64,000 bases of DNA from Dulcicalothrix desertica PCC 7102. Its GTDB lineage: Bacteria > Cyanobacteriota > Cyanobacteriia > Cyanobacteriales > Nostocaceae. The notes below the pieces were generated by a model, which saw nothing but the letters and a program-made list of their open reading frames with translations, was not told the origin of the DNA and made no database searches. The stretch is taken from assembly GCF_003991905.1 (NCBI RefSeq), contig NZ_RSCL01000003.1, positions 375,516 through 439,515 on the forward strand, given 5' to 3'. Below, piece after piece: positions 25,555 to 33,813 of the stretch. Both the position numbers and the translations under genes were made by a program. Each line of letters begins with the position of its first letter. Within the stretch, counting starts at the first letter, position 1.

Positions 25555-26160
25555 ATGGCATTCAGTAATTATAAAAGTATTAGCGCGGTTATCAAAAAAT
25601 TTCAAATAAAGTACGTACAAGCTAACTTTATGCAGGAATTATATTTTCCTGTTAAAGACTCTTTTAAAGAAGAATTAGATTTATTATTCGCAGATGGAGT
25701 TGTTGATAACTCCGAAGATGCAATTTGTGAAAACCTAATTTATCCAGTTTTAAAGGAAGTTTGGAAACCTTACCGACAAAAACTAACGCTTTGGAGTCAT
25801 GAAACACTGTCTTACGATGAAGATTTATCAGGTGTTCCTGATTATACGGTAACAAAAAGAAATCCTTTGAGTACTATTGTATTTGATAAACCTTATTTTT
25901 TAGCCGTTGAAGCCAAACAAGACAAATTTGAAGAAGGTTGGGGTCAGTGTTTGGCTGAAATGATAGCAGTGCAGCGAATCAACAACAATTTTGATTCAGA
26001 TGTATTCGGGATTGTTTCCAATGGTAAAATATGGCAGTTCGGTAAGTTAAACTCTGATTTGTTTACTAGAAACAAAGATTTGTATGCTATTCAAGATTTA
26101 AATAAGTTATTTGCGGCTGTCAACTATATTTTTCAACAGTGCGATTCGCAAATATTGTAG
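25555..26160 (+). CDS. Putative PD-(D/E)XK nuclease-fold protein
   Basis: A 201-residue soluble protein. The stretch SGVPDYTVTKRNPLSTIVFDKPYFLAVEAKQDKFEEGWGQCLAEMIA has the spacing of a PD-(D/E)XK nuclease core: an Asp before a strand (VPDY), then E-x-K (EAK) in the next strand, then a Gln/Glu helix. It resembles the N-terminal nuclease domain of type I restriction subunits but stands alone. A good GGAAGG site precedes the ATG. Possible roles are restriction-like or repair nuclease; activity is inferred from the motif only. Confidence 0.7.
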   Translation: MAFSNYKSISAVIKKFQIKYVQANFMQELYFPVKDSFKEELDLLFADGVVDNSEDAICENLIYPVLKEVWKPYRQKLTLWSHETLSYDEDLSGVPDYTVTKRNPLSTIVFDKPYFLAVEAKQDKFEEGWGQCLAEMIAVQRINNNFDSDVFGIVSNGKIWQFGKLNSDLFTRNKDLYAIQDLNKLFAAVNYIFQQCDSQIL

Positions 26161-26176
26161 TTCGCATCTCATTTTA

Positions 26177-27217
26177 TTATATATCCACAAATCCACGCGC
26201 AATGGCATTTTCATCATCGACAGTTAGATAGTCATTTTCATCCATAACTCTAATTTCTGGCTGTTTGCTCAAATTAGACAGCGCTTCGTAAATTTTGTAA
26301 TCTTGACCTTTCGGTATATCCCAAACAAACAAGGTTATATTCGACCAATAATTTAAAGGTTTTGAATTGGTCAAATCACCAATTACAGCAATTCTTTCTA
26401 TATTAAAGTCACTACGTAATAACTTTGCAGCTTGATGTGCTAGTTCCCACCACTGCGCTTTACGCTCTGAGTCCTGCTGCTCAAGTAAAAAACGCTGTTT
26501 AATAGCACTTATCCAAGCTTTTGGAGGTAATACTTTAATACTACTCGTTAACCCAAATGTCATTAACAGCATTCCAATTAAATTACGAATACCAATTTCT
26601 CCGCCAATTCTAGGTTTACCGTCCCAAAATTCAAACTTTGCTGGTGGCGCCCAACAAATATACTGCTCAAAACTAATTGGTGTTGGTGTAAGCTGTAAAT
26701 CTGGGGCAAACGCCTTCCTACCCCAACCTAAACCATCTTTAATACTTGGGACTTTCTGATAAGGTTGTTCGGGAACTTCCAAAGTAAACAACTTTTGATC
26801 TAAACTACTGCCATACCAATTATCTTCACACCAAAGCTGTTCCGGATGGAAAACCAAACCGGGAATACTGCTGGGACGATAGCAATTATCTGCATCAACT
26901 CCGCGCGCTTGGTAAATACCCTCATTCAAATTTAGAAATTCTGTTTGTTGTGTTTTTCCGTCAATTATCCAATATTCCAGTGCTCCCGCAGCAGCATAAA
27001 AATCACGCTTGATAACGCGGTCAGCATATTCGTGACCAGGACGCACAATTTCTATAACTAGTTCTGCTGCTCCAGATAAATACCACGAATAAAGTTGATT
27101 TCGAGTACTATTATTAGTAAAAAACATCACATCTGGCGTAAACCCATTATCTCCCAGACGCATGACAAAATCTCGGCTGTAGCTACTACCACCAATAAGT
27201 TGAGCTATTCGCCACAA
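26177..27217 (-). CDS. Uma2-family (PD-(D/E)XK) protein, N-terminus disrupted
   Basis: The frame from a TTG at 27217 gives 346 residues with the Uma2 core: TPDVMFF, then LSGAAELVIEIVRPGHEYADRVIKRDFYAAAGALEYWIIDG. The remaining ~190 residues are an extra C-terminal region. Upstream in the same frame, Uma2-like sequence continues (SYRGDENNHNEIRQELSTGLWRIAQ) but has no ATG and overlaps, in another frame, a HigA-type antitoxin fragment. The native 5' end is therefore probably lost. Uma2 proteins are abundant and poorly understood in cyanobacteria. Confidence 0.75.
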   Translation of the reverse strand: MWRIAQLIGGSSYSRDFVMRLGDNGFTPDVMFFTNNSTRNQLYSWYLSGAAELVIEIVRPGHEYADRVIKRDFYAAAGALEYWIIDGKTQQTEFLNLNEGIYQARGVDADNCYRPSSIPGLVFHPEQLWCEDNWYGSSLDQKLFTLEVPEQPYQKVPSIKDGLGWGRKAFAPDLQLTPTPISFEQYICWAPPAKFEFWDGKPRIGGEIGIRNLIGMLLMTFGLTSSIKVLPPKAWISAIKQRFLLEQQDSERKAQWWELAHQAAKLLRSDFNIERIAVIGDLTNSKPLNYWSNITLFVWDIPKGQDYKIYEALSNLSKQPEIRVMDENDYLTVDDENAIARGFVDI

Positions 27218-27405
27218 CCCTGTTGAAAGTTCTTGACGAATTTCATTATGGTTATTTTCATCACCTCTATAGCTTCTACCAATGTAGCAAGAATGTTCAA
27301 GCGGTCACACTCAGGTGTATTTGGTTGTACATCAAAAAGTACTTCTATTTCAGAAAGTGCTGCACGATAATCAGCCTCTGTTTTGATAGGACGCAGTTCA
27401 ATCAT
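27205..27405 (-). pseudogene. HigA-type antitoxin N-terminal fragment
   Basis: Residues 1-47 (MIELRPIKTEADYRAALSEI...LATLVEA) match the start of HigA-like antitoxins (HTH type, helix before the DNA-binding domain). After LVEA the expected sequence stops and the frame runs out through DNA that encodes the Uma2 N-terminus in a different frame. The HTH domain is missing, so this is a truncated antitoxin gene joined to the Uma2 gene. No HigB toxin is seen next to it. Confidence 0.75.
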
Positions 27406-27575
27406 CGTAATATCAATGTTTTGGCAGACTATAGCTACATATTGAATATCAGTACATACGCTCTTGTCAATTATACTTTACAAAAATAATTATGAAAATA
27501 TGATTAGAGCATTTGTTTTGTGCTGGTACTTACCACAGGTTATGTATAAATAACTCAATACTAAACGTTGAGATT

Positions 27576-29792
27576 ATGCGTAAATTATCTGTAGTTAGTG
27601 CTTTTGCGCTACTGCTAGTTAACCCTTGCCTTTCCATTGCCGCTACAAAACCAACTCAAATATCTGCTTTTTGTGGTAATGAGCTACAAAAAACTGGTTA
27701 CGATAGGATTTTTTTGCTGACCTATGATTTAGATTCGATGATATCTAATGGTAAAGTTGAGTCAAGTATTGCTCAAATTAATAAAATTATAGATATTGCT
27801 CTTACCTCTAAAAGTAAAAGTTTATCTGATGACCTTGGACGCTTGTTAGGAGATGATTTTACTTGGCGCCAAAATTCTCACATTGAGCGTTTAATAAAGG
27901 TAACTCCCACAGCAAAGAAAAGTTTGATTTTGGCAATGCTGGATAATATATCAGGACGGATACAAAGTCTTGATGCTGGCTATAGCAGTATTAAAATTAA
28001 AGCTTTTGCACAATTAGCTACCATTTATCATAGTTTAGGCGCCAAAGAGAAACCCAGCATATTATTAAACCAAGCAGTACAAATATCAGCAGGAGTTCGG
28101 CTCACTGAAATGCGGGCAACTTTATTAACTAGAATTGCGCGAACTTATATAGATATCGGTCAACCTACACTAGCACAAAAAACTTTAGCACAATCGTACC
28201 AGGTAGCATTGCAGTTTGATAAAGAGACAAAAGATAAAAAGCGTGAGTTTCATCCTTCTCATCCTATCGCTTATACATATGCAGAATTAGGTGACTTTGA
28301 GCGTGCGTTGGATGTTGCCAAGTCTATATCTAACAGGTACCGACAGGATGAAACTTTAGGCGCCATAGGAGGTCAGTATATAAAAATCAATCAGTTAGAA
28401 CAAGCACAAGAACTTCTTCCAGCTATTATTAGCGAAAGAGAAAAAGCCAAACTACTTGGACAGCTTGCTGTAGCTTATAGTCGTAGCAAAAATTTAAATC
28501 TAGCAGACCAATTATTTAACCAAGCAGTAAAATTTGCTAGTGCAAACATTCTGAATGACTTTTATTTAGCAGAAATTATTACTTCCTACGCAAAAGCAGG
28601 GCAGATAGATACTGCATCGCAAGTAGTAAACTTTATTCGAGGTGCTTTCGATAAAGGGAACACACGTCTTGCTATAGCAACTGAGTATCGCAAACGAAAC
28701 CAACTAGTTTCAGCCAAGCAAAGTGTTGAAACGATGCTTCGTTCAATACAAGACGAAGATTTTATGTTGATTGAAATGTTAATACGAAGAGCAATTGAAA
28801 CTGATAATACAAATAATAACTCTTTGTTTAATTCTTTATTAATTAAGTTAAAAACTCGTCCCGATATTTTAGCAAATTTGGGTAGAGTCGCTATTCAACA
28901 GAATCAACTCGATTTTGCTTATGCAATAGCTCAAACTATCGATAAATCAGAGAACCACGAAATAAATCAACTATTTTCTCGTGTCGCAGTTGCTTATGCT
29001 AATGCCAAGCAACCAGACAAAGCTATACAAGCAGCGCTTAAAGCCAATAATGTAGATATTATGCCATATCAAGTATATGGATTAGCCAAAACTACTACTG
29101 CTTTTCAAAAAGCTGGGCAAACAACCCTTGCTGAAACAACTTTTAACCAAGCAATACAAAATGCCAATGCTTTATCAGATTCAAGGCTTCGTGCTGTAGC
29201 ATTAACAATAATCGCGCGCAAGTACAACTCAGCAGGGCAAAAGCAACTGGGGCAACAGTTTTTAACACAAGCAATTCAAACAGTAAAATCTAATGTGGCG
29301 CCGGATGGTAAACAAAAAGCTGAGTTGATAGGGCTAATATTAAATATACTACTAGAAACAAAACAATTTGACCAAGCGCTGCAAGTAGCAATTGAATTTT
29401 CTAACCCTGAATTAAATAAAGGGAATTTTTCTGGTATTGCAACTGGCGCCTTACAAGATGGACAGGATGATTTAGCATTGAAAGCAGCACAATTTGAAAC
29501 AAATAAAAAATTCAAAGCTCGTAGTTTAATTGATATTGCCAAATTCCAAATATGGCGCCTTTCTGAATCTAAAGGTATCGCGACTTTAGACCAAGCCTTA
29601 CTCGTAGCACAAACAATACCACAGGATAGTGATACAAATTCAATTCAATATACCGATAGTCGAGCTAGCTTGCTTGAAGAGATTGCACTGCTATATGCTC
29701 AAATTGGGCAAAATAAGCAAGCTTTGCAGGTCGCAATGGCTCAAAATGCTTCTGAAATTAATCGTGTTAAACAGCGTATTAGTTGTTATTAA
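27576..29792 (+). CDS. Exported TPR-like helical-repeat protein
   Basis: A 738-residue protein starting MRKLSVVSAFALLLVNPCLSIAA, a good signal peptide; the upstream part of the frame is ignored. The mature part is a series of about 34-residue helix pairs of TPR type, e.g. ARTYIDIGQPTLAQKTLAQSYQVAL, ELGDFERALDVAKSI and AVAYSRSKNLNLADQLFNQAV. The repeats keep the Gly/Ala-Tyr positions. Such solenoids serve as protein-binding scaffolds, here in the periplasm or outside. No enzymatic domain is visible. It is the longest gene of this accessory stretch and shows no sign of decay. Confidence 0.8.
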   Translation: MRKLSVVSAFALLLVNPCLSIAATKPTQISAFCGNELQKTGYDRIFLLTYDLDSMISNGKVESSIAQINKIIDIALTSKSKSLSDDLGRLLGDDFTWRQNSHIERLIKVTPTAKKSLILAMLDNISGRIQSLDAGYSSIKIKAFAQLATIYHSLGAKEKPSILLNQAVQISAGVRLTEMRATLLTRIARTYIDIGQPTLAQKTLAQSYQVALQFDKETKDKKREFHPSHPIAYTYAELGDFERALDVAKSISNRYRQDETLGAIGGQYIKINQLEQAQELLPAIISEREKAKLLGQLAVAYSRSKNLNLADQLFNQAVKFASANILNDFYLAEIITSYAKAGQIDTASQVVNFIRGAFDKGNTRLAIATEYRKRNQLVSAKQSVETMLRSIQDEDFMLIEMLIRRAIETDNTNNNSLFNSLLIKLKTRPDILANLGRVAIQQNQLDFAYAIAQTIDKSENHEINQLFSRVAVAYANAKQPDKAIQAALKANNVDIMPYQVYGLAKTTTAFQKAGQTTLAETTFNQAIQNANALSDSRLRAVALTIIARKYNSAGQKQLGQQFLTQAIQTVKSNVAPDGKQKAELIGLILNILLETKQFDQALQVAIEFSNPELNKGNFSGIATGALQDGQDDLALKAAQFETNKKFKARSLIDIAKFQIWRLSESKGIATLDQALLVAQTIPQDSDTNSIQYTDSRASLLEEIALLYAQIGQNKQALQVAMAQNASEINRVKQRISCY

Positions 29793-29842
29793 AGATATTA
29801 ATCCCTTTGGGCAAGCATTGTTACAATGCTACCATACCCTTT

Positions 29843-30103
29843 ATGTTACGAGCGCAAACGGCTATGATGACTCAAGTAATGGTTCAACCTTCATCCTGGG
29901 TAGAGTCAGGAATCAAAATTAGTCAAGTTAGAAATCTTAAGTTGTTCAAATTTACCGACGAACTACAATCACGCTTGGAAGAACTCAATGCTACTAAAAA
30001 AGCTGGTATGCTTAACTTAGAACAAGAAGCTGAATTAACGGGAATTTTAGAACTCGATAGAATCTTTACTTTGCTCAATGCCAAAATAATTGCTGATTCA
30101 TGA
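29843..30103 (+). CDS. Small protein partnered with HNH endonuclease gene
   Basis: About 86 residues from ATG 29843 (later ATGs at 29864 and 29867 are possible). The helical C-terminal half reads FTDELQSRLEELNATKKAGMLNLEQEAELTGILELDRIFTLLNAKI. Its stop overlaps the ATG of the downstream HNH gene (ATGA at 30100-30103), so the two form a unit. I recall similar small ORFs ahead of HNH genes in cyanobacteria; role unknown, perhaps immunity or control. Confidence 0.65.
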   Translation: MLRAQTAMMTQVMVQPSSWVESGIKISQVRNLKLFKFTDELQSRLEELNATKKAGMLNLEQEAELTGILELDRIFTLLNAKIIADS

Positions 30104-30544
30104 CTATTAATGATGTAACTAGAAAACTAGTTAGAAAAAGGGCGAAATATCTTTGCGAATATTGCCACTTTTTAGAAGAAGCAGCTTTATTTGCTATTGA
30201 TCATATAATTCCGTAGTCTCTTCCCAATTCCACTTCGGAGCTTAATAATTTAGCTTTGCCGTGTCAACGTTGTAATGGATACCACTACAATTTTACAACA
30301 GGTGTTGACCCAGAAACGGGAAATATAGTTTCACTTTTTAATCCTCGTCAACAAAATTGGGCAGATCATTTTATTTGGGCGCCAGATGGTTGAAAAATTA
30401 TCGGTACTACTCCGACAGGACGAGCGTAATCGTTTAGACTTAAATGATGAACGAAACAATGAAGGTTCAATTATAAAAGCACGTCGTCTTTGGATAAAAG
30501 GTGGTTGGCATCCACCTTTAGAAGACCCGCGACGAGAAAGTTAA
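30100..30544 (+). pseudogene. HNH endonuclease pseudogene
   Basis: HNH sequence is readable in pieces. It runs RKRAKYLCEYCHF...FAIDHIIP then TAG, in the same frame SLPNSTSELNNLALPCQRCNGYHYNFTTGVDPETG...HFIWAPDG then TGA, and after a frameshift NRLDLNDERNNEGSIIKARRLW to GGWHPPLEDPRRES. The Cys-x2-Cys, DHIIP and CQRCN zinc/HNH motifs are recognisable. At least two in-frame stops and one indel make it non-functional. The usual full length of about 145 residues fits 30100-30544. Confidence 0.85.
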
Positions 30545-30826
30545 GATTTATTACTTCTTCAAGACAAATTCTAAGAAGCTCTCTCCTCTGTGCCCTCTGC
30601 GCTCTGCCGTGACATTGTTGATGGTGCGTAACGGTTGATGATTTTAAGTTTTGATCTGAATTTGTAATGCAGTTACGCACCCTACGCGCAATCAATTCCT
30701 ATGTGAATCCTGTGTGTAATTTAATACAAGATGAGTGGGATGCGTTTTCTCTTGCCCTGTGCCAAAAAATAAACATATATAAGGCGGGCAGGGATGCCCG
30801 CTCCACAAGATTACAAAAATACAAGT
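30545..30826. repeat. Intergenic with dispersed repeats
   Basis: It contains a CTCTGTGCCCTCTGCGCTC repeat (about 30583-30601), an inverted repeat GGTGCGTAAC / GTTACGCACC (30620s and 30670s) and a GGCGGGCAGGGATGCCCGC repeat (30782-30810). No gene supported. Confidence 0.65.
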
Positions 30827-31738
30827 TTATGCTACTAAGGCGCCCAATTTCTCTAATAAAGGTTTGGTTGATACGATGTGTCGTTCTAGACCTAGTTCTT
30901 TTGGACTAATACCTAGTGCTAAGGCTATTAGTTGGGGTAAGTGTAGTATAGGTAAACCTAGTTTTTGACCGATAACTTTTTCGACTTCGGGTTGACGTGA
31001 GTCTAAGTTAAGGTGACACAAAGGGCAAGGTGTAACTATACAGTCGGCGCCAGATTCGATAGCATCTTGGATATGATTACCTGCCATTTTAAATGATTCG
31101 GTGGTGGCGTAACTGGAAAGCGGCCAGCCACAGCATTGTGTACGACCTCGGTAGTATATTGGTGTTGCCCCAACTGCTCGAAACACATTTTCCATTGCTT
31201 CGGGTCGGAAGGGGTTATCGTAACTGTTTTTAGAAGCGCGCAGCAAGTAACAGCCATAAAACGCAGCGCATTTTAACCCGCTTAATTTACGAGTCACGCG
31301 GTTTTGAATTTCTTCTAGTCCGTAGTCTGCTACTAAAGCATATAGAAGGTGCTTAACTTCGGTACTGCCGCGATATGGTAAACAGCCTTCTTTTTGCAAT
31401 AACCCGTTTACTTTATTGATATAGTTTGGGTTACTTTGTTGGGCTTCTTTTAAACTTTCATCAACATGTCCTATCACACCTTGGCACGTACTGCAATGGG
31501 TTAATAGAGGCAAATTTAGTTCTTCAGCTAGTGCAATATTACGCGCATTAACTGTGTCTTCGAGTAGTTGCGAGTCTTCTTTAAAAGTGCCAGAACCACA
31601 GCAAGAAGCTTTTTTAAGTTCTACTAGCTCGATATTAAGCGCACGTGCCAAAGCAGTAGTAGACAAATGAAGCTCTCCACAGGCGCCTTGAGCAACACAA
31701 CCTGGAAAATAAGCGTACTTTAATCTTTGAGATAGCAT
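30827..31738 (-). CDS. HdrB-like protein with two CCG cysteine-rich domains
   Basis: A 303-residue protein of the heterodisulfide reductase subunit B / CCG-domain family. It has two CCG repeats. The first spans YFPGC (about 12-16), KKASCCGSGTF (about 45-50) and CSTCQG (about 82-86). The second spans YGCYLLR, RTQCCGWPLSSY (about 200-206) and CPLCHLN (about 237-241). In relatives these Cys clusters bind a non-cubane [4Fe-4S] pair and pass electrons. No HdrA or HdrC partner is present here, so the electron partner in this cyanobacterium is unknown. It is soluble and ends in a basic tail. Confidence 0.88.
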   Translation of the reverse strand: MLSQRLKYAYFPGCVAQGACGELHLSTTALARALNIELVELKKASCCGSGTFKEDSQLLEDTVNARNIALAEELNLPLLTHCSTCQGVIGHVDESLKEAQQSNPNYINKVNGLLQKEGCLPYRGSTEVKHLLYALVADYGLEEIQNRVTRKLSGLKCAAFYGCYLLRASKNSYDNPFRPEAMENVFRAVGATPIYYRGRTQCCGWPLSSYATTESFKMAGNHIQDAIESGADCIVTPCPLCHLNLDSRQPEVEKVIGQKLGLPILHLPQLIALALGISPKELGLERHIVSTKPLLEKLGALVA

Positions 31739-32041
31739 AGTAATTACTGTTTTATCATTGCCACAAGTATAGCGATTCGGCGCCTTCGGTCTTGAAGCGT
31801 GTGAATCAAAAAATTAAGTGATAAGAAACATTAAGCGTGAGAGAGCGCATCGGATGTTATATGCTTGGGTTTGTGTATTTAATGTTTTATTCGTATGTGA
31901 AAAAATAGAAATATAAATCGAGTGATATTAACTGGGGTTTGCGTGTACGCGCGAAGAGCGCTTTTCAGATAAGATGTAATATGCTTTTAAAGCAATCGCC
32001 CACGACAAGCGCATTATAGCAACTGGTTGAGGAATTTAACT
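31739..32041. other. Upstream region of acpP
   Basis: No ORF. The GAGGAATTT ribosome-binding site of acpP lies at its right end. It carries a divergent boundary between the HdrB-like gene and the fatty-acid cluster. I see no clear promoter box. Confidence 0.55.
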
Positions 32042-32293
32042 ATGAGCCAAACGGAAACTTTTGAGAAGGTCAAAAAAATTGTAGCTGACCAACTGAGTGT
32101 AGAAGCGTCTACTATCAACCCCCAATCCAACTTTGCCAACGACCTAGGTGCAGATTCACTTGATACTGTTGAACTAGTAATGGCGTTGGAAGAAGAGTTC
32201 GATATCGAAATCCCTGATGAAGCCGCTGAAAAGATTACCACGGTTCAAGAAGCTGTGGACTACATCAATAACAAAGTTGCCGCATCCGCATAA
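32042..32293 (+). CDS. acpP: Acyl carrier protein
   Basis: An 83-residue acyl carrier protein. The phosphopantetheine attachment motif [18 protein letters not shown] is present with Ser39. ATG 32042 is preceded by GAGGAA at the right distance; an upstream TTG in frame overlaps that site and is not used here. The four-helix acidic protein carries growing acyl chains for fatty-acid synthesis. It is followed by fabF and transketolase, the usual cyanobacterial gene order. Confidence 0.96.
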   Translation: MSQTETFEKVKKIVADQLSVEASTINPQSNFANDLGADSLDTVELVMALEEEFDIEIPDEAAEKITTVQEAVDYINNKVAASA

Positions 32294-32297
32294 AAGA

Positions 32298-32424
32298 GTG
32301 AAAAGTGCTGAGTGCTGAGTAAAAAGTTAGGAGTTAGGAGTTAGGAGTTAGGAGTTATTAATTTTACTTTCCTACTCAGCACTTAGCACGACTCACTCAG
32401 CACTCAGTACTCAGCACTCAGCAC
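32298..32424. repeat. Heptanucleotide repeats (TGCTGAG and GGAGTTA)
   Basis: Between acpP and fabF: short TGCTGAG units, then GGAGTTA repeated about four times (32328-32356), then CTCAGCA units in the opposite orientation. The two outer blocks can pair. It resembles the short tandemly repeated sequences known from Nostoc-type genomes. Confidence 0.8.
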
Positions 32425-32451
32425 TTAATTAGAGCCACCTGAACTATCGTC

Positions 32452-33708
32452 ATGACAGAAGATTTTAAACGTAAACGTGTTGTTGTAACTGGTGTTGGCG
32501 CTATTACACCAATTGGTAATAATCCATCGGAATATTGGGACGGACTTACGAGTGGACGCAATGGTATCGGCAACATAACCCTTTTCGATGCCAGGAGTCA
32601 CGACTGCCGTATAGCCGGTGAGGTCAAAAACTTTGACCCGCAAGATTTTATGGACCGCAAAGAAGCCAAGCGGATGGATCGGTTTTCGCAATTTGGGGTT
32701 TCAGCAGCAAAACAGGCACTTCTAGACGCTCAATTAGTTATCAATGACCTGAACGCTGAACAAATCGGTGTCATGATTGGTTCGGGTATTGGTGGCTTAA
32801 AAGTGATGGAAGAACAGCAAACTATTTACCTCAACCGAGGTCCCGACCGCTGTAGTCCTTTTATGGTGCCGATGATGATTGCCAATATGGCATCGGGTTT
32901 AACCGCGATTCATACTGGCGCCAAGGGGCCAAATTCCTGTCCAGTAACTGCTTGTGCAGCAGGTTCAAACGCGATTGGTGATGCGTTTCGGTTGGTGCAA
33001 GGTGGATATGCCCAAGCGATGATTTGTGGTGGTGCAGAAGCAGCGATTACGCCTTTATCGATAGCTGGTTTTGCTGCATGTAGAGCGCTTTCGCTTCGTA
33101 ATGATGACCCCACAACAGCATCGCGTCCCTTTGACTTAAACCGCGATGGATTTGTAATGGGCGAAGGTTCGGGTATTTTAGTATTGGAAGAATTACAACA
33201 TGCTTTAAGCCGAGGCGCCCGCATTTACGCGGAAATCGTTGGTTATGGTATGACGTGCGATGCTTTCCACTATACATCCCCACCACCCGGTCATGAAGGC
33301 GCCGCCAGAGCAATGCGAATGGCACTCAAAGATGCGGCAATTTCTACGACCGATGTGAGCTACATTAACGCTCACGGTACCAGTACCCCAGCCAACGATT
33401 CTGCAGAAAGCACCGCCGTTAAAACCGTGTTTTCTGAACATGCTAAAAAATTAGCAGTTAGTTCAACAAAATCGATGACCGGACACCTTTTAGGCGCCTC
33501 CGGTGGTATAGAAGCAGTAGCATCTGTACTCTCTATAGCCAACGACCGGGTTCCACCCACAATTAACCACAAAACCCCAGACCCAGAATGTGATTTAGAC
33601 TACGTAGCAAACGTTAGCCGAGAACTAAAAGTTGATGTTGCATTATCCAACTCATTTGGTTTCGGTGGACACAATGTCGCGCTAGTCTTTAAGAAGTACG
33701 TCCCTTAG
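32452..33708 (+). CDS. fabF: 3-oxoacyl-ACP synthase II (FabF)
   Basis: A 418-residue beta-ketoacyl-ACP synthase II. It condenses malonyl-ACP with acyl-ACP during chain elongation. Catalytic residues are visible: Cys168 in CPVTACAAGS, His308 in NAHGTSTPAND and His345 in SMTGHLLGASGG, with the terminal NSFGFGGHN glycine loop. Length and spacing match family norm. Located 158 bases after acpP with a repeat hairpin between, so partial transcriptional separation is possible. Confidence 0.96.
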   Translation: MTEDFKRKRVVVTGVGAITPIGNNPSEYWDGLTSGRNGIGNITLFDARSHDCRIAGEVKNFDPQDFMDRKEAKRMDRFSQFGVSAAKQALLDAQLVINDLNAEQIGVMIGSGIGGLKVMEEQQTIYLNRGPDRCSPFMVPMMIANMASGLTAIHTGAKGPNSCPVTACAAGSNAIGDAFRLVQGGYAQAMICGGAEAAITPLSIAGFAACRALSLRNDDPTTASRPFDLNRDGFVMGEGSGILVLEELQHALSRGARIYAEIVGYGMTCDAFHYTSPPPGHEGAARAMRMALKDAAISTTDVSYINAHGTSTPANDSAESTAVKTVFSEHAKKLAVSSTKSMTGHLLGASGGIEAVASVLSIANDRVPPTINHKTPDPECDLDYVANVSRELKVDVALSNSFGFGGHNVALVFKKYVP

Positions 33709-33813
33709 TAATTCGCTTCAGGGATGATGAGATAAGTTGCTTAAAAAAATTAAAATTTCTTTAGGCAATGTGAAGTCAGAGAGTGCTAACCCGTCGTTAA
33801 GAACAATCGTATT

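Noticed and set aside
32910..33572. Minus-strand ORFs opposite fabF
   Set aside because: fabF is complete with all catalytic residues in the plus frame; the opposite frames are shadows.
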